Source: an uncultured Methanoregula sp. (GTDB lineage Archaea > Halobacteriota > Methanomicrobia > Methanomicrobiales > Methanospirillaceae). From it: a stretch of 64,000 bases of DNA. Below the pieces are notes generated by a model. It was not told the origin of the DNA and did no database searches. It worked only from the letters and a program-made list of their open reading frames with translations. The stretch covers positions 2,646,153 to 2,710,152 of the forward strand of contig NZ_OY759744.1 in assembly GCF_963662735.1 (NCBI RefSeq), given 5' to 3'. Within the stretch, counting starts at the first letter, position 1. Each line of letters opens with the position of its first letter. The position numbers were made by a program, and so were the translations under genes. Below are positions 1 to 9,949 of the stretch, in pieces.

Positions 1-765
1 GGAGTTCTTGGCGGCAAACAGATTTTCGACCTGCCGGCCCAGGTACTCGGTCTTTCCCATGATATAATACCCATCCGTCACGAGTGCCCCGTGGAATGTG
101 CGGGCAAGGTCGTCTTTCTGTTTTTCCGTAAAGTAGATCGTCACGTTACGGCAGGTGATCAGGTCAAGCCATCGCGCTATCGGGACCCCGCCCATAAGAT
201 CATGGGGGCGGAACCGGATCAGCTCCTTGAGATGCGGCTTTACCTGGAAATTGCCGTCAGGTAATTTCGTGAAATGACGCTGGGTCTGCGTTTCCGAGAG
301 TTTGACCATGGCTTTGGCATTATAGATTCCTTCCTGCGCCTTTGCAAGGACAATCTTGTCTATGTCTGTTGCATAGATCTGGCCGGAGAGCTCCTTGTTC
401 TGGGCCATCATCTCGTGCAGGATCATGGCAATGGAGTAAGGCTCTTCCCCGGTCGAACACCCGGCGCACCAGATACGGATCCGCTTCCGCGACTTGAAAA
501 TATCTGGAAGAACATCTTTTTTGAGCGCCTCATACACGTCGCCGTCACGGAAAAACTCCGTGACATTGATGGTGAGGGCTTTTCTCAGTACTTCAAGTTC
601 TGGCGTATTGGCCTTGAGATACTGGAGATAATCCCCGTACGTTGTTGTATTGGTTGATCGCATCCGGGAGAGCAGGCGGCGTTTGATATAATCCTCCTTG
701 TAATTCCCGCACTGGATCTTCAATGTCTGTTCGATAAACCGTTTCAGAAGCTCAAAATCGTCCAT
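1..765 (-). CDS. cheR: CheR chemotaxis protein methyltransferase (C-terminus cut by window edge)
   Basis: Transfers methyl groups from S-adenosylmethionine to glutamates of chemoreceptors and so sets adaptation. The reverse strand reads from ATG at 765 with a GGGAG ribosome site just upstream and stays open to base 1. The N-terminal helical domain (start MDDFELLKRFIEQTLKIQ) is followed by the CheR signature NVTEFFRD, then the SAM motif WCAGCSTGEEPYSIAMIL. Further on come ATDID and a CRNVTIYF stretch. About 255 residues are visible, so only the last few residues are missing. It is the last visible gene of a leftward operon with parA, two receptors and cheW; cheA, cheB, cheY and cheC/D would be expected further left. 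The identification is very secure. Confidence 0.96.
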   Translation of the reverse strand, partial: MDDFELLKRFIEQTLKIQCGNYKEDYIKRRLLSRMRSTNTTTYGDYLQYLKANTPELEVLRKALTINVTEFFRDGDVYEALKKDVLPDIFKSRKRIRIWCAGCSTGEEPYSIAMILHEMMAQNKELSGQIYATDIDKIVLAKAQEGIYNAKAMVKLSETQTQRHFTKLPDGNFQVKPHLKELIRFRPHDLMGGVPIARWLDLITCRNVTIYFTEKQKDDLARTFHGALVTDGYYIMGKTEYLGRQVENLFAAKNS

Positions 766-875
766 CCAATCTCCCGGTCCTTTCTACTGATCCACTTTGG
801 CAGATTAAGTATATAGTCTCCCCGCACCCGGCAGGAAGTAAAAACAGGGGGGGATTCCCCACAGTCCCATTTCCG

Positions 876-3803
876 TTACTTGATGCGGAACCCGCTGATC
901 ATATGCTTGCAGCTCTCCGCCATCGTGGAGAGTTCGGCCGAAGCGCTTGCAATCTCTTCGGTGGATGCGCTGGATTCTTCGGCAAGGGCTGCCATGTCCT
1001 CCATCCGCTGCTGGTTGTCCCTGGTGAGGGTGGTGAAGGACTCGATACCGGACATCAGCTGGTTCGTTGCCTGGGCCTGGTCCTCGGTTGCCTTGGTGAT
1101 CTCGCTCACACCCAGAGAAACGATGTTGGCCTCGGAGATGATCAGGTTGAGGGATTCAACGGTCTTGTTGACGCTGTCGATACCTGCCTTGATCTCCTCG
1201 AATGAGTTTTTCATGGAGGCCGAAGTCTGTTCGCTCTTGGCCTGGATCGATTTGATCAGGGTCTCGATCTGGCTGCTTGCTTTCTTGGATTCCCCGGCCA
1301 GATTCTTCACTTCACCGGCAACAACGGCAAAGCCCCGGCCATGTTCGCCGGCCCGGGCTGCCTCGATAGCCGCGTTGAGGGCTAGGAGGTTGGTCTGGTT
1401 TGCGATATCGGTGATGAGGTTGACAATCTTGGAGATCTGCCGCATCTGCTCGTTGAGGTCGGTAATCTCATCCACGCTCTGCTTGGAGATCTTCTCCACG
1501 ATCTGCATCTTGCTCGTGGCCAGGTTCCCGATCTCCGCAGCCTGTGCACCTTCCTTGGAGGCTTTCTCAGCGTGGGTCATGACATCGTGGGAGGTGCTTG
1601 CAATCTGCTCGATGGATGCAGATATCTCCGATATATCATTGGAGATCTTCTGGACGCCGCCGAGCTGGCTCTTTGCATTATCCGTTGCTTTCTGGCTCTG
1701 GATGGCAACCTGTTCGGTAGCTTTTGCAATCTCCTCGGTGCTCTTGATCGTATCATTGATGGTAGAATCAAGCCGGATAACTGCCTGCGCAAGAGCGGTG
1801 AGCACATCCCGGATTGCATCGCCGGCAGAGTTGTAATCTGCCTTGAGTTTTACGAGCGGGTCGGCATCGTCGAGACTTACGCGGTAGGTCAGGTCCCCGG
1901 CTGCAATCTTGGACATCGCAGTCTGGAGCTCGGCCGCGCTCTGGGTGAGCAGTTCGGCATTCGCTTTGGCCTCGTCCATCATCACCTTGATCTGCTTCTC
2001 CTGCTCGCGCTGGGTGGTGACATTGTTGTATACACAGAGGATCGTGGAGAGTTCACCTTTTGCATCCAGCATCGGGATACCGTATTGTTCCAATATACGG
2101 ATACCGGAGGGGAACTCGATGGTAACCTCGCCAAAACTCCGCTTCTTGTCCGTAAGAACGGTCTTGAGTCCCTGCCCGGTCTGGCCCAGGATCTTGAAAT
2201 CCTTGGCATTCATACCCATCAGGCGGTCTTTCGGCAGGCCGGTAAGGGATATGTAGGCATCGTTGACCATGACGATCTTGAATGCCGCGTTCATCAGCAT
2301 AATAGGCATCGGGTTCTGCTTGACAATAACATCCGAGCGCTGCTTGAGGATTGCAACTTCCTCCATCTTCTTCTGGAGATCGAGCTGGCTCTTGCGCTGC
2401 GCCGTGACTTCATTATAGACAAACAGGAGACGCTCAATCGTATTGTTGCCGGAGAGGATGGGCACCACGTACTGTTCGAGAATATGAGTTCCGCTGGGGA
2501 GCTCCACGGTAACTTCACCGAATGCACGCCGTTTCGTCTCGATTGCTACCTTGGCACCCTCGCCTTTCTGCTCAAGGATCTTGATATCCCGCAGGCTCAT
2601 GCCGATGATGCGATCGCGGGGGATGCCGCTCATCTTCACGTACGCTTCGTTTGCTTCAGCAACTGCAAACGCGGCATTCGTCATGAGCATCGGGATCGGG
2701 TTCTGCTGGATGATCGTATCCGAGGTCTGGTGCAGTACCTTGATCTCTTCCATCTGGCGCCGGTCGTCAGTTACATCATTGTATACAATCAGTATGCTTC
2801 CGACTTCGCCATGGGCATCCGTAATCGGGATGCCGTACTGCTGCATCCGTTTCACACCGGACGGGAACTCGACTGTGACTTCGCCGCTGGACCGGCGTTT
2901 CTCCAGGAGAACCTGCTTGAGCCCTTCGCCGGACTGGTCAAGGATCCGGAAATCATGGAGGGTCATCTTTAGGAGGTCCTGCCGGGAGATCCCGCTCAGG
3001 CCGACGTACGCTTCATTCACGACACGGATATGGAAGCTCTTGTCCACAAGGATGATCGGCATCGGGTTCTGCTGGACAATGATCTCCGAGCGGTGCTTGA
3101 GCTGCTCGATCTCCAGATTCTTCTTCTTCTGGGCAGTCGTGTCGGTGTAGATGAAGAGCAGGGACGTAATCGTACCTTCGGCAGAAATGACCGGGATGCA
3201 GTACTGCTCGAGAGTCCGTATGCCTGATGGCAGTTCGATGGTGACTTCGCCAAACGAGCGCCGCCGTTCCTGGATTGCAACTTTTGCGCCTTCGCCACTC
3301 TGGCTTATAATCCTGAAATTTTTGAGATTGGATTTCTCCAGGTCTTCAGCCTTGATCCCGCTCATCTGGGTAAACGCGGGATTGGCCTCAAGTATGGAGA
3401 AGGAGGGGTTTGTCAGCAGCATGGGAACCGGGTTGCGTTCAACCATGAGATCGAGGCGGTGCCGGAGTTCCTGGATAACCGCTTCCTGGTGTGCACCATA
3501 AGAGCCGTTCGGAGGGGCAGCGGGAGTGACAACCGCGACTTCGGGTTCCTCCTCCGGTCCAGCATTCAGCCGGGTAAGGGCAACATTTACAGCGGCAATC
3601 AGGGTCGCGTATTCCGCCCCGAACCGCGTTGCTTCGAGCAGGTCGCCGCTTTTCCCGGCAACAGCAAGCGAGAGTGCGGATGCGATCTCATCGTTGAGCT
3701 GTTTCACGTGTGCTGCAATCTCATCAGAATGGCTTGGTGTTGCCGGAGCGGTGCCCGCCCCGGTGAACAATGCTTTTCTTCCCGGTCGTTCTGTCATAGA
3801 CAT
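876..3803 (-). CDS. Soluble methyl-accepting chemotaxis protein with four PAS domains
   Basis: A cytoplasmic chemoreceptor of 975 residues. After an N-terminal stretch of about 110 residues it has four related PAS modules (about residues 115-228, 235-350, 355-470 and 488-607). Each has an NPxPM-type start, an SGI-like turn and a GEVT(V/I)E(L/F)PSG strand. A HAMP-like segment ([18 protein letters not shown]) and a long signalling hairpin follow; its tip reads [20 protein letters not shown], with [15 protein letters not shown] behind it. No transmembrane helix or signal peptide is present, so the PAS modules must sense an internal signal (ligand, redox or energy state; inference). The start at 3803 is chosen for length; the Met two codons later is equally possible. 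It lies 58 bases after cheW and 110 before cheR. Confidence 0.95.
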   Translation of the reverse strand: MSMTERPGRKALFTGAGTAPATPSHSDEIAAHVKQLNDEIASALSLAVAGKSGDLLEATRFGAEYATLIAAVNVALTRLNAGPEEEPEVAVVTPAAPPNGSYGAHQEAVIQELRHRLDLMVERNPVPMLLTNPSFSILEANPAFTQMSGIKAEDLEKSNLKNFRIISQSGEGAKVAIQERRRSFGEVTIELPSGIRTLEQYCIPVISAEGTITSLLFIYTDTTAQKKKNLEIEQLKHRSEIIVQQNPMPIILVDKSFHIRVVNEAYVGLSGISRQDLLKMTLHDFRILDQSGEGLKQVLLEKRRSSGEVTVEFPSGVKRMQQYGIPITDAHGEVGSILIVYNDVTDDRRQMEEIKVLHQTSDTIIQQNPIPMLMTNAAFAVAEANEAYVKMSGIPRDRIIGMSLRDIKILEQKGEGAKVAIETKRRAFGEVTVELPSGTHILEQYVVPILSGNNTIERLLFVYNEVTAQRKSQLDLQKKMEEVAILKQRSDVIVKQNPMPIMLMNAAFKIVMVNDAYISLTGLPKDRLMGMNAKDFKILGQTGQGLKTVLTDKKRSFGEVTIEFPSGIRILEQYGIPMLDAKGELSTILCVYNNVTTQREQEKQIKVMMDEAKANAELLTQSAAELQTAMSKIAAGDLTYRVSLDDADPLVKLKADYNSAGDAIRDVLTALAQAVIRLDSTINDTIKSTEEIAKATEQVAIQSQKATDNAKSQLGGVQKISNDISEISASIEQIASTSHDVMTHAEKASKEGAQAAEIGNLATSKMQIVEKISKQSVDEITDLNEQMRQISKIVNLITDIANQTNLLALNAAIEAARAGEHGRGFAVVAGEVKNLAGESKKASSQIETLIKSIQAKSEQTSASMKNSFEEIKAGIDSVNKTVESLNLIISEANIVSLGVSEITKATEDQAQATNQLMSGIESFTTLTRDNQQRMEDMAALAEESSASTEEIASASAELSTMAESCKHMISGFRIK

Positions 3804-3861
3804 TCACTATTTTGTTTTACTGCTGATCCCAAAATTTCCACAACTTTTCCGTTCAATTAGT

Positions 3862-4338
3862 CTAGTTTGCAGCGTCCTTGAGGACTTTCTGCATGTCGAT
3901 CCATATGATCAGGTTCTTCTCCTTCTCTTCTTTATTCTGCGTCTCCTCAACTTTTATCTTTATGATACCTTTCACGAACGAGGAGAATTCCGATGCAAAA
4001 CCCTCCCCGATATGATCGATATCGTTCTCGGAAACCTGCAGGACGCTGCTCACGTCGTCAACAATAATGCCGACATTGCTCCCCCCGGCAGCCTCGGGTA
4101 CGAGGACGATGATCTTCTGGTTGTCCCGGATCTGCTGGTTCGCAAGCCCGAGGAGCGTGTTTAAGTTCATGATGTTCGTGATCTCCCCGCGGAGATTGAT
4201 CACGCCCGAGATATAAGGCGGGGCCCTGGGGATGGGGGTGATCTGCATCATCTCTACAATCTCCCGAACGAGCTGGATGTCAAGGGCATACCGTTCGCCC
4301 CCCAGCTCGAATTCTACTACGTCAACAGTCGAGGCCAT
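3862..4338 (-). CDS. cheW: CheW chemotaxis coupling protein
   Basis: A 158-residue CheW-domain scaffold that links receptors to the CheA kinase at the array base. The sequence shows the usual CheW pattern: an opening strand VVEFELGGERYALDI, then VREIVEMMQITPIPRAPPYI, the signature GVINLRGEI, and later IVLVPEAAG and GIIVDDVSSVL. It fills the whole protein length, as in stand-alone CheW. It begins three bases after the stop of the upstream receptor gene, so the two are almost certainly co-translated. The C-terminal tail (about 20 residues rich in Lys and Glu) is a little longer than in many CheW proteins. Confidence 0.96.
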   Translation of the reverse strand: MASTVDVVEFELGGERYALDIQLVREIVEMMQITPIPRAPPYISGVINLRGEITNIMNLNTLLGLANQQIRDNQKIIVLVPEAAGGSNVGIIVDDVSSVLQVSENDIDHIGEGFASEFSSFVKGIIKIKVEETQNKEEKEKNLIIWIDMQKVLKDAAN

Positions 4339-4341
4339 AGT

Positions 4342-6705
4342 TCACTTCAGCTTGAATTGTTCCATCAGGTTCTTCAGACGTTCTGCCATCGATGCAAGTT
4401 CGGCCGAAGCACTGGCGATCTCTTCAGTGGAGGCACTGGTTTCCTCTGCAAGGGCTGCCATGTCTTCCATCCGCTCCTGGTTTTCGCGGGTGATAGCGCT
4501 GGATTTTTCCATGCCGCTCATCACGCGGGTGGTTGCCTGTGCCTGGTCTTCAGTGGCCTTGGTGATCTCGGTAACACCGTTTGCAACGATGTTGGATTCG
4601 GCAGTGATCCGGTTTAAAGCTTCTATCGTCTTGTTTACACTTTCGATACCGGCCTGGATCTCATTATACGAACTCTTGATTGCCGCTGAAGTCTTGTTGC
4701 TGTTATCCTGGATGGAACTGATGAGATCCCCGATCTGGTTCGTGGCAGTCTTGGATTCCCCGGCAAGGTTGCGCACTTCCCCGGCAACCACTGCAAAGCC
4801 CCGGCCATGCTCCCCGGCCCGGGCAGCTTCGATAGCCGCATTGAGCGCAAGCAGGTTGGTCTGGCTTGAGATGTCAGCGATCATCTTGACGATGTTGGAG
4901 ATCTCCTTCATCCGCTCGTTGAGGGCTGTAATCTCGGTAACGCTCTCCCCGGCAATCTTTTCCACCATCATCATTTTGCCGGTGGCGATCTTACCCAGTT
5001 CCGCTGCCTGGTTGCCTTCCGTTGCGGCTTTCTGGGCATGGTCCATGAGCGTGTGGGACGTACTTGCAATTTCCTCTATGGAGGCAGAGAGGTCAGAAAC
5101 TTCCTTGCCGACTTTCTCGAGCTCGTCGAGCTGTTTCTTGGTGCCATCAGCGGACTTCTGGGTTGCGACTGCCACCTGCTCGGTGGACTTGGAGATCTCG
5201 ATCGTGCTCTTGCTGGTATCACCGGTCGTCATTTCGAGCTGGTGGACCGCCCTTTCGAGCTCCCCGATTACGCTCCTGACCGAGTCGAGTGCTTTGTTGA
5301 AATCCGTCTTGAGCACTGCCAGCGGGTCGCCTTCAAGGATCTCGGCTCTCATCCTCAGGTCGCCCTGGGCCATGGAATTTACCGATTTCCCCAGCTGCTC
5401 GGTACTCCGGGAAAGGAGCTCCGACGCCTTCTGGGAATTGGCCATGAGCAAATTGATCTCATCGAGCTTCTTGTGAGCATCGGTATAATCTACCCAGACG
5501 TAAAACGCTCCGTCGAGATCTCCCTGTTCATTGAGAATCGGGATTGCGTTGAGCGTGAGATATTTTTTACTCCCGTCGGGGAATTTGACGAGAGCTTCGG
5601 TCACGGCAAGTTTCTTGGTGGTGAAACAGGCATAGAAGTCTTCCCCGGACAGGACCGTGATGTCGAAGTCATACAGCTTCTTCTTCATCAGCTCTTCGTG
5701 GGTACCATTCCACGCAACCTCATACTGCCTGTTGATGGAGATCCGGCTCTTGTCAGCCCGCAGGACAGCAATCGCCAGCGGGTTATCCTGGATCATCCGG
5801 TCAACACGGTACTCCATCTTCTTGACCGCATCCATCTTCTCGTGGAGCTCGGTGTAGTCTACCCAGACGTAAAACGCTCCGTCGAGATCTCCTTTATCAT
5901 CAAGAATCGGAATGGCATAGAGCGTGAGGTACTTTTTCACACCATCGGGGAATTTCACGAGTGCTTCGGTTACCGCAAGTTTCTTGGTCTCGAAACAGGC
6001 ATAGAAGTGGTCCCCGGACAAAACCGTGATGTCGAAGTCATACAGTTTCTTCTTCATCAGCTCTTCATTGGTGCCACGCCATGCAATCTCGTACTGTTTG
6101 TTGATGGAGATCCGGCTCTTGTCAGCCCGCAGGACGGCAATCGCGAGCGGGTTATTCTGGATCATCGAGTCTACACGGGCCTCCATCCTCTTCACGGCAT
6201 CCATCTTCTCGTGAAGCTCGGTGTAATCCACCCAGACATAGAACGCCCCGTCAATCTCGCGCTTGTCATCCAGGATGGGAATGGCGTAGAGCGTGAGATA
6301 CCGTTTCACGCCGTCGGGGAATTTCACGAGTGCTTCGGTTACTGCAAGTTTCTTGGTCTCGAAACAGGCATAGAAATGCTCCCCGGATAAGACCGTGATG
6401 TCGAAGTCATACAGCTTCTTCTTCATCAGCTCTTCGCGGGTGCCCCTCCACGCAACCTCGTATTGTTTATTGATATCAACCCGGCTCTTGTCTTTTTTCA
6501 GCACGGCAATTGCCAGCGGGTTGTCCCGGATCATGGTATCGGATCTTCGCTTGGTATCTTCAGCATCAGCGAGCCGGTCAATCGTACGGTTTATCTGCTG
6601 TGCAATGGACCGGAGTTCCGGGGCTATTGTTTTCTCATCGATACGTTTTGAAAAATCACCGTTATTTGCTCGTGCCAGGATCGCTTCAAATTCATTTAAT
6701 TCCAT
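4342..6705 (-). CDS. Soluble methyl-accepting chemotaxis protein with three near-identical PAS domains
   Basis: A 787-residue cytoplasmic receptor. A short HAMP-like N-terminus (residues 1-55) precedes three PAS modules of exactly 123 residues each (about 58-180, 181-303 and 304-425). These are nearly identical: every copy carries [18 protein letters not shown] and [11 protein letters not shown] second HAMP-like part and the signalling hairpin (tip [20 protein letters not shown]) follow. No membrane segment is visible. The start at 6705 is supported by GAGGTG seven bases upstream and overlaps the end of parA by 10 bases, so translation is coupled. Its C-terminus (EQFKLK) resembles that of the other receptor (SGFRIK), which suggests shared adaptation enzymes. 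The ligand is unknown. Confidence 0.95.
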   Translation of the reverse strand: MELNEFEAILARANNGDFSKRIDEKTIAPELRSIAQQINRTIDRLADAEDTKRRSDTMIRDNPLAIAVLKKDKSRVDINKQYEVAWRGTREELMKKKLYDFDITVLSGEHFYACFETKKLAVTEALVKFPDGVKRYLTLYAIPILDDKREIDGAFYVWVDYTELHEKMDAVKRMEARVDSMIQNNPLAIAVLRADKSRISINKQYEIAWRGTNEELMKKKLYDFDITVLSGDHFYACFETKKLAVTEALVKFPDGVKKYLTLYAIPILDDKGDLDGAFYVWVDYTELHEKMDAVKKMEYRVDRMIQDNPLAIAVLRADKSRISINRQYEVAWNGTHEELMKKKLYDFDITVLSGEDFYACFTTKKLAVTEALVKFPDGSKKYLTLNAIPILNEQGDLDGAFYVWVDYTDAHKKLDEINLLMANSQKASELLSRSTEQLGKSVNSMAQGDLRMRAEILEGDPLAVLKTDFNKALDSVRSVIGELERAVHQLEMTTGDTSKSTIEISKSTEQVAVATQKSADGTKKQLDELEKVGKEVSDLSASIEEIASTSHTLMDHAQKAATEGNQAAELGKIATGKMMMVEKIAGESVTEITALNERMKEISNIVKMIADISSQTNLLALNAAIEAARAGEHGRGFAVVAGEVRNLAGESKTATNQIGDLISSIQDNSNKTSAAIKSSYNEIQAGIESVNKTIEALNRITAESNIVANGVTEITKATEDQAQATTRVMSGMEKSSAITRENQERMEDMAALAEETSASTEEIASASAELASMAERLKNLMEQFKLK
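5428..6534 (-). repeat. Three tandem 369-bp PAS-coding repeats
   Basis: The three PAS modules of the receptor are also repeated at DNA level with a strict period of 369 bases; for example the block starting atgatgtcgaagtcatac occurs near 5657, 6026 and 6395. The high identity indicates recent tandem duplication or ongoing gene conversion. Confidence 0.9.
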
Positions 6706-7592
6706 CTCAACACCTCTAATGCGATGGTTTTGTAGGCAAGGCCTGCACTGCTTTCAGGAGCGCAATGGGACAGGGGGAGACCGCGTTTCTGGGCTTCGTA
6801 TACCATTGGGGAGAACGGAACCGTGTACACGAGGGGGAAGCGTTTGCGGATATCTGCAAGCATCGCCTCCAGCCGTTCGTGTTCGGTCTTCTGTTCCTTT
6901 GCTGCCTCCAGTTCGGCAGGCGTAGGCTCGGGTTTCTTGTAAAAAAGACTGCGGATAAGCGACAGGAAGTCCTGCTGCCCGGCAGGTTCCTGGACATCAC
7001 AAGCCGGGGAACTTCCTTCGCCCCAGCGGGTAACGATCGCCATATCGGGGCGGATCTCTTTTCCCAGACCTTCCTTGATATCGCTAAAAATCGTATTCAT
7101 GGTTGCGATCCCGTCCAGGGCAAAGGTTCCTGAATCGAGGGTAACGACAATACGGTCCGCCGCAAAGAGCCCGTTGATGACCAGCTGCCCCATGCTGGGG
7201 GGAGTGTCTACGAAAATGAGGTCATACGAATCCTTGACCCGGGAGAGGGCCTCTTTCAAAATCCCAGCCCGGTTCGGTGTGCGATAAAGATACGGATCGG
7301 TCCCGACAAGGTCCAGGTGGGAGGGGGCCAGATCGATTCCTGAGTCTGTTCGCTTGATGATATCGATAATCCTGGTTTCAGGGAAATCTTCGATCCCGCT
7401 CATGAAGACATCATACATGTTCCGGTCGGAATTCTGAAGACTGATGCCAAGACCTGCCGTGGCATTCGCCTGAGGATCACAATCCACGACCAGCACTTTT
7501 TTCCCTTCACGGGCACAAAACCCGGCAATGTTCAGGCAGGATGTGGTTTTACCGGTGCCTCCTTTATGATGGGAAAAAGTAATAGTCGTCAT
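6696..7592 (-). CDS. ParA/MinD-family ATPase of the chemotaxis cluster
   Basis: A 298-residue P-loop ATPase of the ParA family. The deviant Walker A motif [16 protein letters not shown] lies at residues 10-25, the switch DCDPQANAT at about 38, and Walker [15 protein letters not shown] at about 124. An insert at about residues 205-250, rich in Lys and Glu, is predicted helical. ParA ATPases form dynamic gradients that position plasmids, chromosomes or protein clusters. Here it is the first gene of a chemotaxis operon and overlaps a soluble receptor gene. By analogy with PpfA of Rhodobacter sphaeroides and ParC of vibrios, it probably positions or segregates the chemoreceptor array (inference). 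It has an AGGTGAT ribosome site and a TATA box at about 7624-7631. No parB is visible. Confidence 0.93.
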   Translation of the reverse strand: MTTITFSHHKGGTGKTTSCLNIAGFCAREGKKVLVVDCDPQANATAGLGISLQNSDRNMYDVFMSGIEDFPETRIIDIIKRTDSGIDLAPSHLDLVGTDPYLYRTPNRAGILKEALSRVKDSYDLIFVDTPPSMGQLVINGLFAADRIVVTLDSGTFALDGIATMNTIFSDIKEGLGKEIRPDMAIVTRWGEGSSPACDVQEPAGQQDFLSLIRSLFYKKPEPTPAELEAAKEQKTEHERLEAMLADIRKRFPLVYTVPFSPMVYEAQKRGLPLSHCAPESSAGLAYKTIALEVLRWN

Positions 7593-7878
7593 GATATCAC
7601 CTGATTGAGTTTTTAATAATTGAATATATAACTAATTTTGCATTCAATGCAGAGAAAATATCGGGATAAATGATACATTTGATGCGGCGAATTTTGCCGG
7701 ATTTTTCAAAAAACCTCAAAATATTATCCGTTTTAGATATCGGGTCCATAATTAAATGAATTGGTTTTTAAAAATAGATTATTATTTTATAATAATAAAG
7801 AAAGGGCAGGATATCGCCAGCGAAAAGCCGGCCAACCAACCCGAGATTTTTTATGGGTAGGGGATTTACATCTGATTC
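7593..7878. promoter_or_regulatory. Divergent promoter region between parA operon and lipoprotein-ade pair
   Basis: An AT-rich stretch with no gene. Leftward, TATATATTC at about 7624-7631 lies about 35 bases before the parA start, a normal archaeal spacing. Rightward, TTTTTAAAAATAG at about 7765-7777 is a likely TATA box about 100 bases before the lipoprotein start. A near-palindromic AT tract follows at 7778-7796. Confidence 0.55.
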
Positions 7879-8235
7879 ATGTCCGTGCGTACTATCGCTT
7901 TCCTCCCGGTTATTGCTCTCGTGGCTGCCTGTTTTCTTGCAGCCGGCTGCATATCGACAACGGTTGGCGATGCCGGCTACCGGAACGGTACGGTTTTCGT
8001 GTCCGTTGCGAGCCCGTCCGGGCCTGCGGATGCCTATGTCCAGGTAACAGTAAACCAGGTGGACAATCTCCACCAGGAAGAAGTTGCCGTATTCGGGGCG
8101 CCGGTGAACCTTACCAAAGGTGAAAACGTGGTGTCCATCCCGGGACAGATCGGTCCCGGGCAGTACAAACTGTATATTTATGTACTCCAGAACGGCGAGC
8201 GCAAGACCGCGGTGATCCGGGATATCACGGTGTAA
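7879..8235 (+). CDS. Small lipoprotein of unknown function
   Basis: A 118-residue secreted protein. The first 24 residues form a signal peptide ending in the lipobox AAGC, so Cys24 is probably lipid-modified or serves as an anchor site. The rest is predicted beta-rich and looks like a single Ig-like or carboxypeptidase-regulatory type fold (VFVSVASPSGPADAYVQVTV and later PGQYKLYIYVLQNGER); this fold is inferred from pattern only. It ends three bases before the adenine deaminase start and is probably co-transcribed with it, although no functional link is obvious. Confidence 0.8.
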   Translation: MSVRTIAFLPVIALVAACFLAAGCISTTVGDAGYRNGTVFVSVASPSGPADAYVQVTVNQVDNLHQEEVAVFGAPVNLTKGENVVSIPGQIGPGQYKLYIYVLQNGERKTAVIRDITV

Positions 8236-8238
8236 ATC

Positions 8239-9912
8239 ATGCTGCCTGTTTCAAAAGACCTCATCGATACCGCCCGGGGACTCATACCGGCCGACATTGT
8301 TTTTAAAAATGCCCGTATATTCAACCCGTTCACCTGCACGTGGGAAGAGGGAGACCTTGCGGTCAAAGACGGCCGTATCCTCGGAATTGGCAATTATACG
8401 GGAAAGGAAGAACGGGATCTTGCCGGCAGGTACATCGTGCCCGGGCTCATCGATGCCCATGTCCACATCGAGAGTTCGCTCCTTGCCCCCAGAGAATATG
8501 CCCGGCTCGTGGCCGCTCACGGGACAACGACGGTTATCGCCGACCCGCACGAGATTGCGAATGTTGCCGGCAAAGAAGGCCTCGCGTTCATGCTTGCCGA
8601 ACGCGAGGGTGCTGCCATTGATATCCGGTACATGCTTCCCTCATGCGTCCCGGCAACCCCGCTGGATGTTGGCGGGGCAATCCTGGAAGCACGGGACCTT
8701 GCGCAGTTTACCGGTCGGGAAGGTGTGGCCGGCCTGGGCGAGATGATGAATTTCCCGGGCGTTCTAGCGGGCGATGAGGAGATCGGGAGAAAACTGGCTC
8801 TCTTTCCGGTCCGGGACGGTCATGCCCCGTTCCTTTCAGGCAACGACCTCAATGCGTACATTCTTGCCGGGCCGGACAGCGATCATGAATGCACGAACCG
8901 GGCCGAGGCGGAAGAGAAACTCAGGAAAGGGATGTACATTTACATCCGCGAGGGTTCGACCGAGCATAACATCGCCGAACTCATAGCGGTTGTGAACCCG
9001 CTCACCGTCTCCCGCTGCTGTTTTGCAACCGACGACTGCCATGCCGACCTGCTTCTCAACGAAGGGCATATCGATCGCTGTATCCGGAAGGCGGTTGCCT
9101 GCGGCCTTGCACCGGAGCTCGCGATCCGGATGGCAACGCTCTCCGCTGCCGAGCGGTTCGGCCTTGCCGATCGCGGGGCGCTCACACCGGGAAGGCTGGC
9201 GGATTTCTGCGTTATTGACGACCCGCACCGGTTCGTGGTGAAGCAGGTATTCCGGTCCGGCAGGGAGATCGTTGCAGGACCGCCCACGATTCCCGCACAA
9301 CTTCATACCATGGTGCAGTGCACCCCGCCAACGATTGCAGATATCCGGATTGCCGGAACCGGCACGGCACGGGTGATCGGCCTTGTCCCGCACCAGATCC
9401 TCACGGAATCCCTGCAGTTTGATATTACGGAAACTTCGATCCCGGATTTCGACCAGGATATCCTGAAGATCGTGGTCTGCAACCGGTACGGGAAAATGAT
9501 GCGGGGCATCGGCCTGGTTCACGGCTTCAGGTTCCGCCGGGGAGCCATTGCCTGTAGCATCTCGCACGATGCGCATAACATTGTGGCAGCCGGGGCAGGC
9601 GATGCTGAGATCTGTGCTGCCATCGAAGCAGTGGTAAAAGCCGGCGGGGCCATGGCCGCAGTTGCCGGCGCGACTGCTACGGTCCTCCCGCTGGACTGTG
9701 CCGGGCTGATGTCAACGCTTCCGTACGAGGAGGTTGCACAACGGCTCGGGCAGCTGGGTGAAGTTACCCGGACCATGGGCGGGATCGACGACCCGTTCAT
9801 GTACCTCTCGTTCCTTGCCCTGACCGTGATACCGGCCCTGCGGATTACGGACCGGGGCGTGTTTGATGTCACGCAGTTTGCGGATGTCCCGCTTTTCGTA
9901 AACGATAAATAA
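8239..9912 (+). CDS. ade: Adenine deaminase
   Basis: Converts adenine to hypoxanthine and ammonia in purine salvage. The 557-residue length fits the bacterial/archaeal Ade family. It shows the amidohydrolase metal motif DAHVHIESSLLAP at about residue 72, PHEIANVAG at about 104, a catalytic-core stretch CFATDDCHADLL at about 258 and the C-terminal family block ACSISHDAHNIVAAG. It starts with ATG three bases after the lipoprotein stop. Family and reaction are secure; cofactor (Mn or Fe) cannot be read from sequence. Confidence 0.96.
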   Translation: MLPVSKDLIDTARGLIPADIVFKNARIFNPFTCTWEEGDLAVKDGRILGIGNYTGKEERDLAGRYIVPGLIDAHVHIESSLLAPREYARLVAAHGTTTVIADPHEIANVAGKEGLAFMLAEREGAAIDIRYMLPSCVPATPLDVGGAILEARDLAQFTGREGVAGLGEMMNFPGVLAGDEEIGRKLALFPVRDGHAPFLSGNDLNAYILAGPDSDHECTNRAEAEEKLRKGMYIYIREGSTEHNIAELIAVVNPLTVSRCCFATDDCHADLLLNEGHIDRCIRKAVACGLAPELAIRMATLSAAERFGLADRGALTPGRLADFCVIDDPHRFVVKQVFRSGREIVAGPPTIPAQLHTMVQCTPPTIADIRIAGTGTARVIGLVPHQILTESLQFDITETSIPDFDQDILKIVVCNRYGKMMRGIGLVHGFRFRRGAIACSISHDAHNIVAAGAGDAEICAAIEAVVKAGGAMAAVAGATATVLPLDCAGLMSTLPYEEVAQRLGQLGEVTRTMGGIDDPFMYLSFLALTVIPALRITDRGVFDVTQFADVPLFVNDK

Positions 9913-9949
9913 ACGCAGGGGTGTGAGGGACCCCTGATCTGGAGTACGT

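Noticed and set aside
1572..2972. 466-codon plus-strand frame opposite the four-PAS receptor
   Set aside because: It mirrors a well-supported receptor gene on the other strand; GC-rich codon bias creates such shadows. No family match.
5038..6390. 450-codon plus-strand frame opposite the three-PAS receptor
   Set aside because: Its apparent internal repeats are only the antisense image of the PAS triplication.
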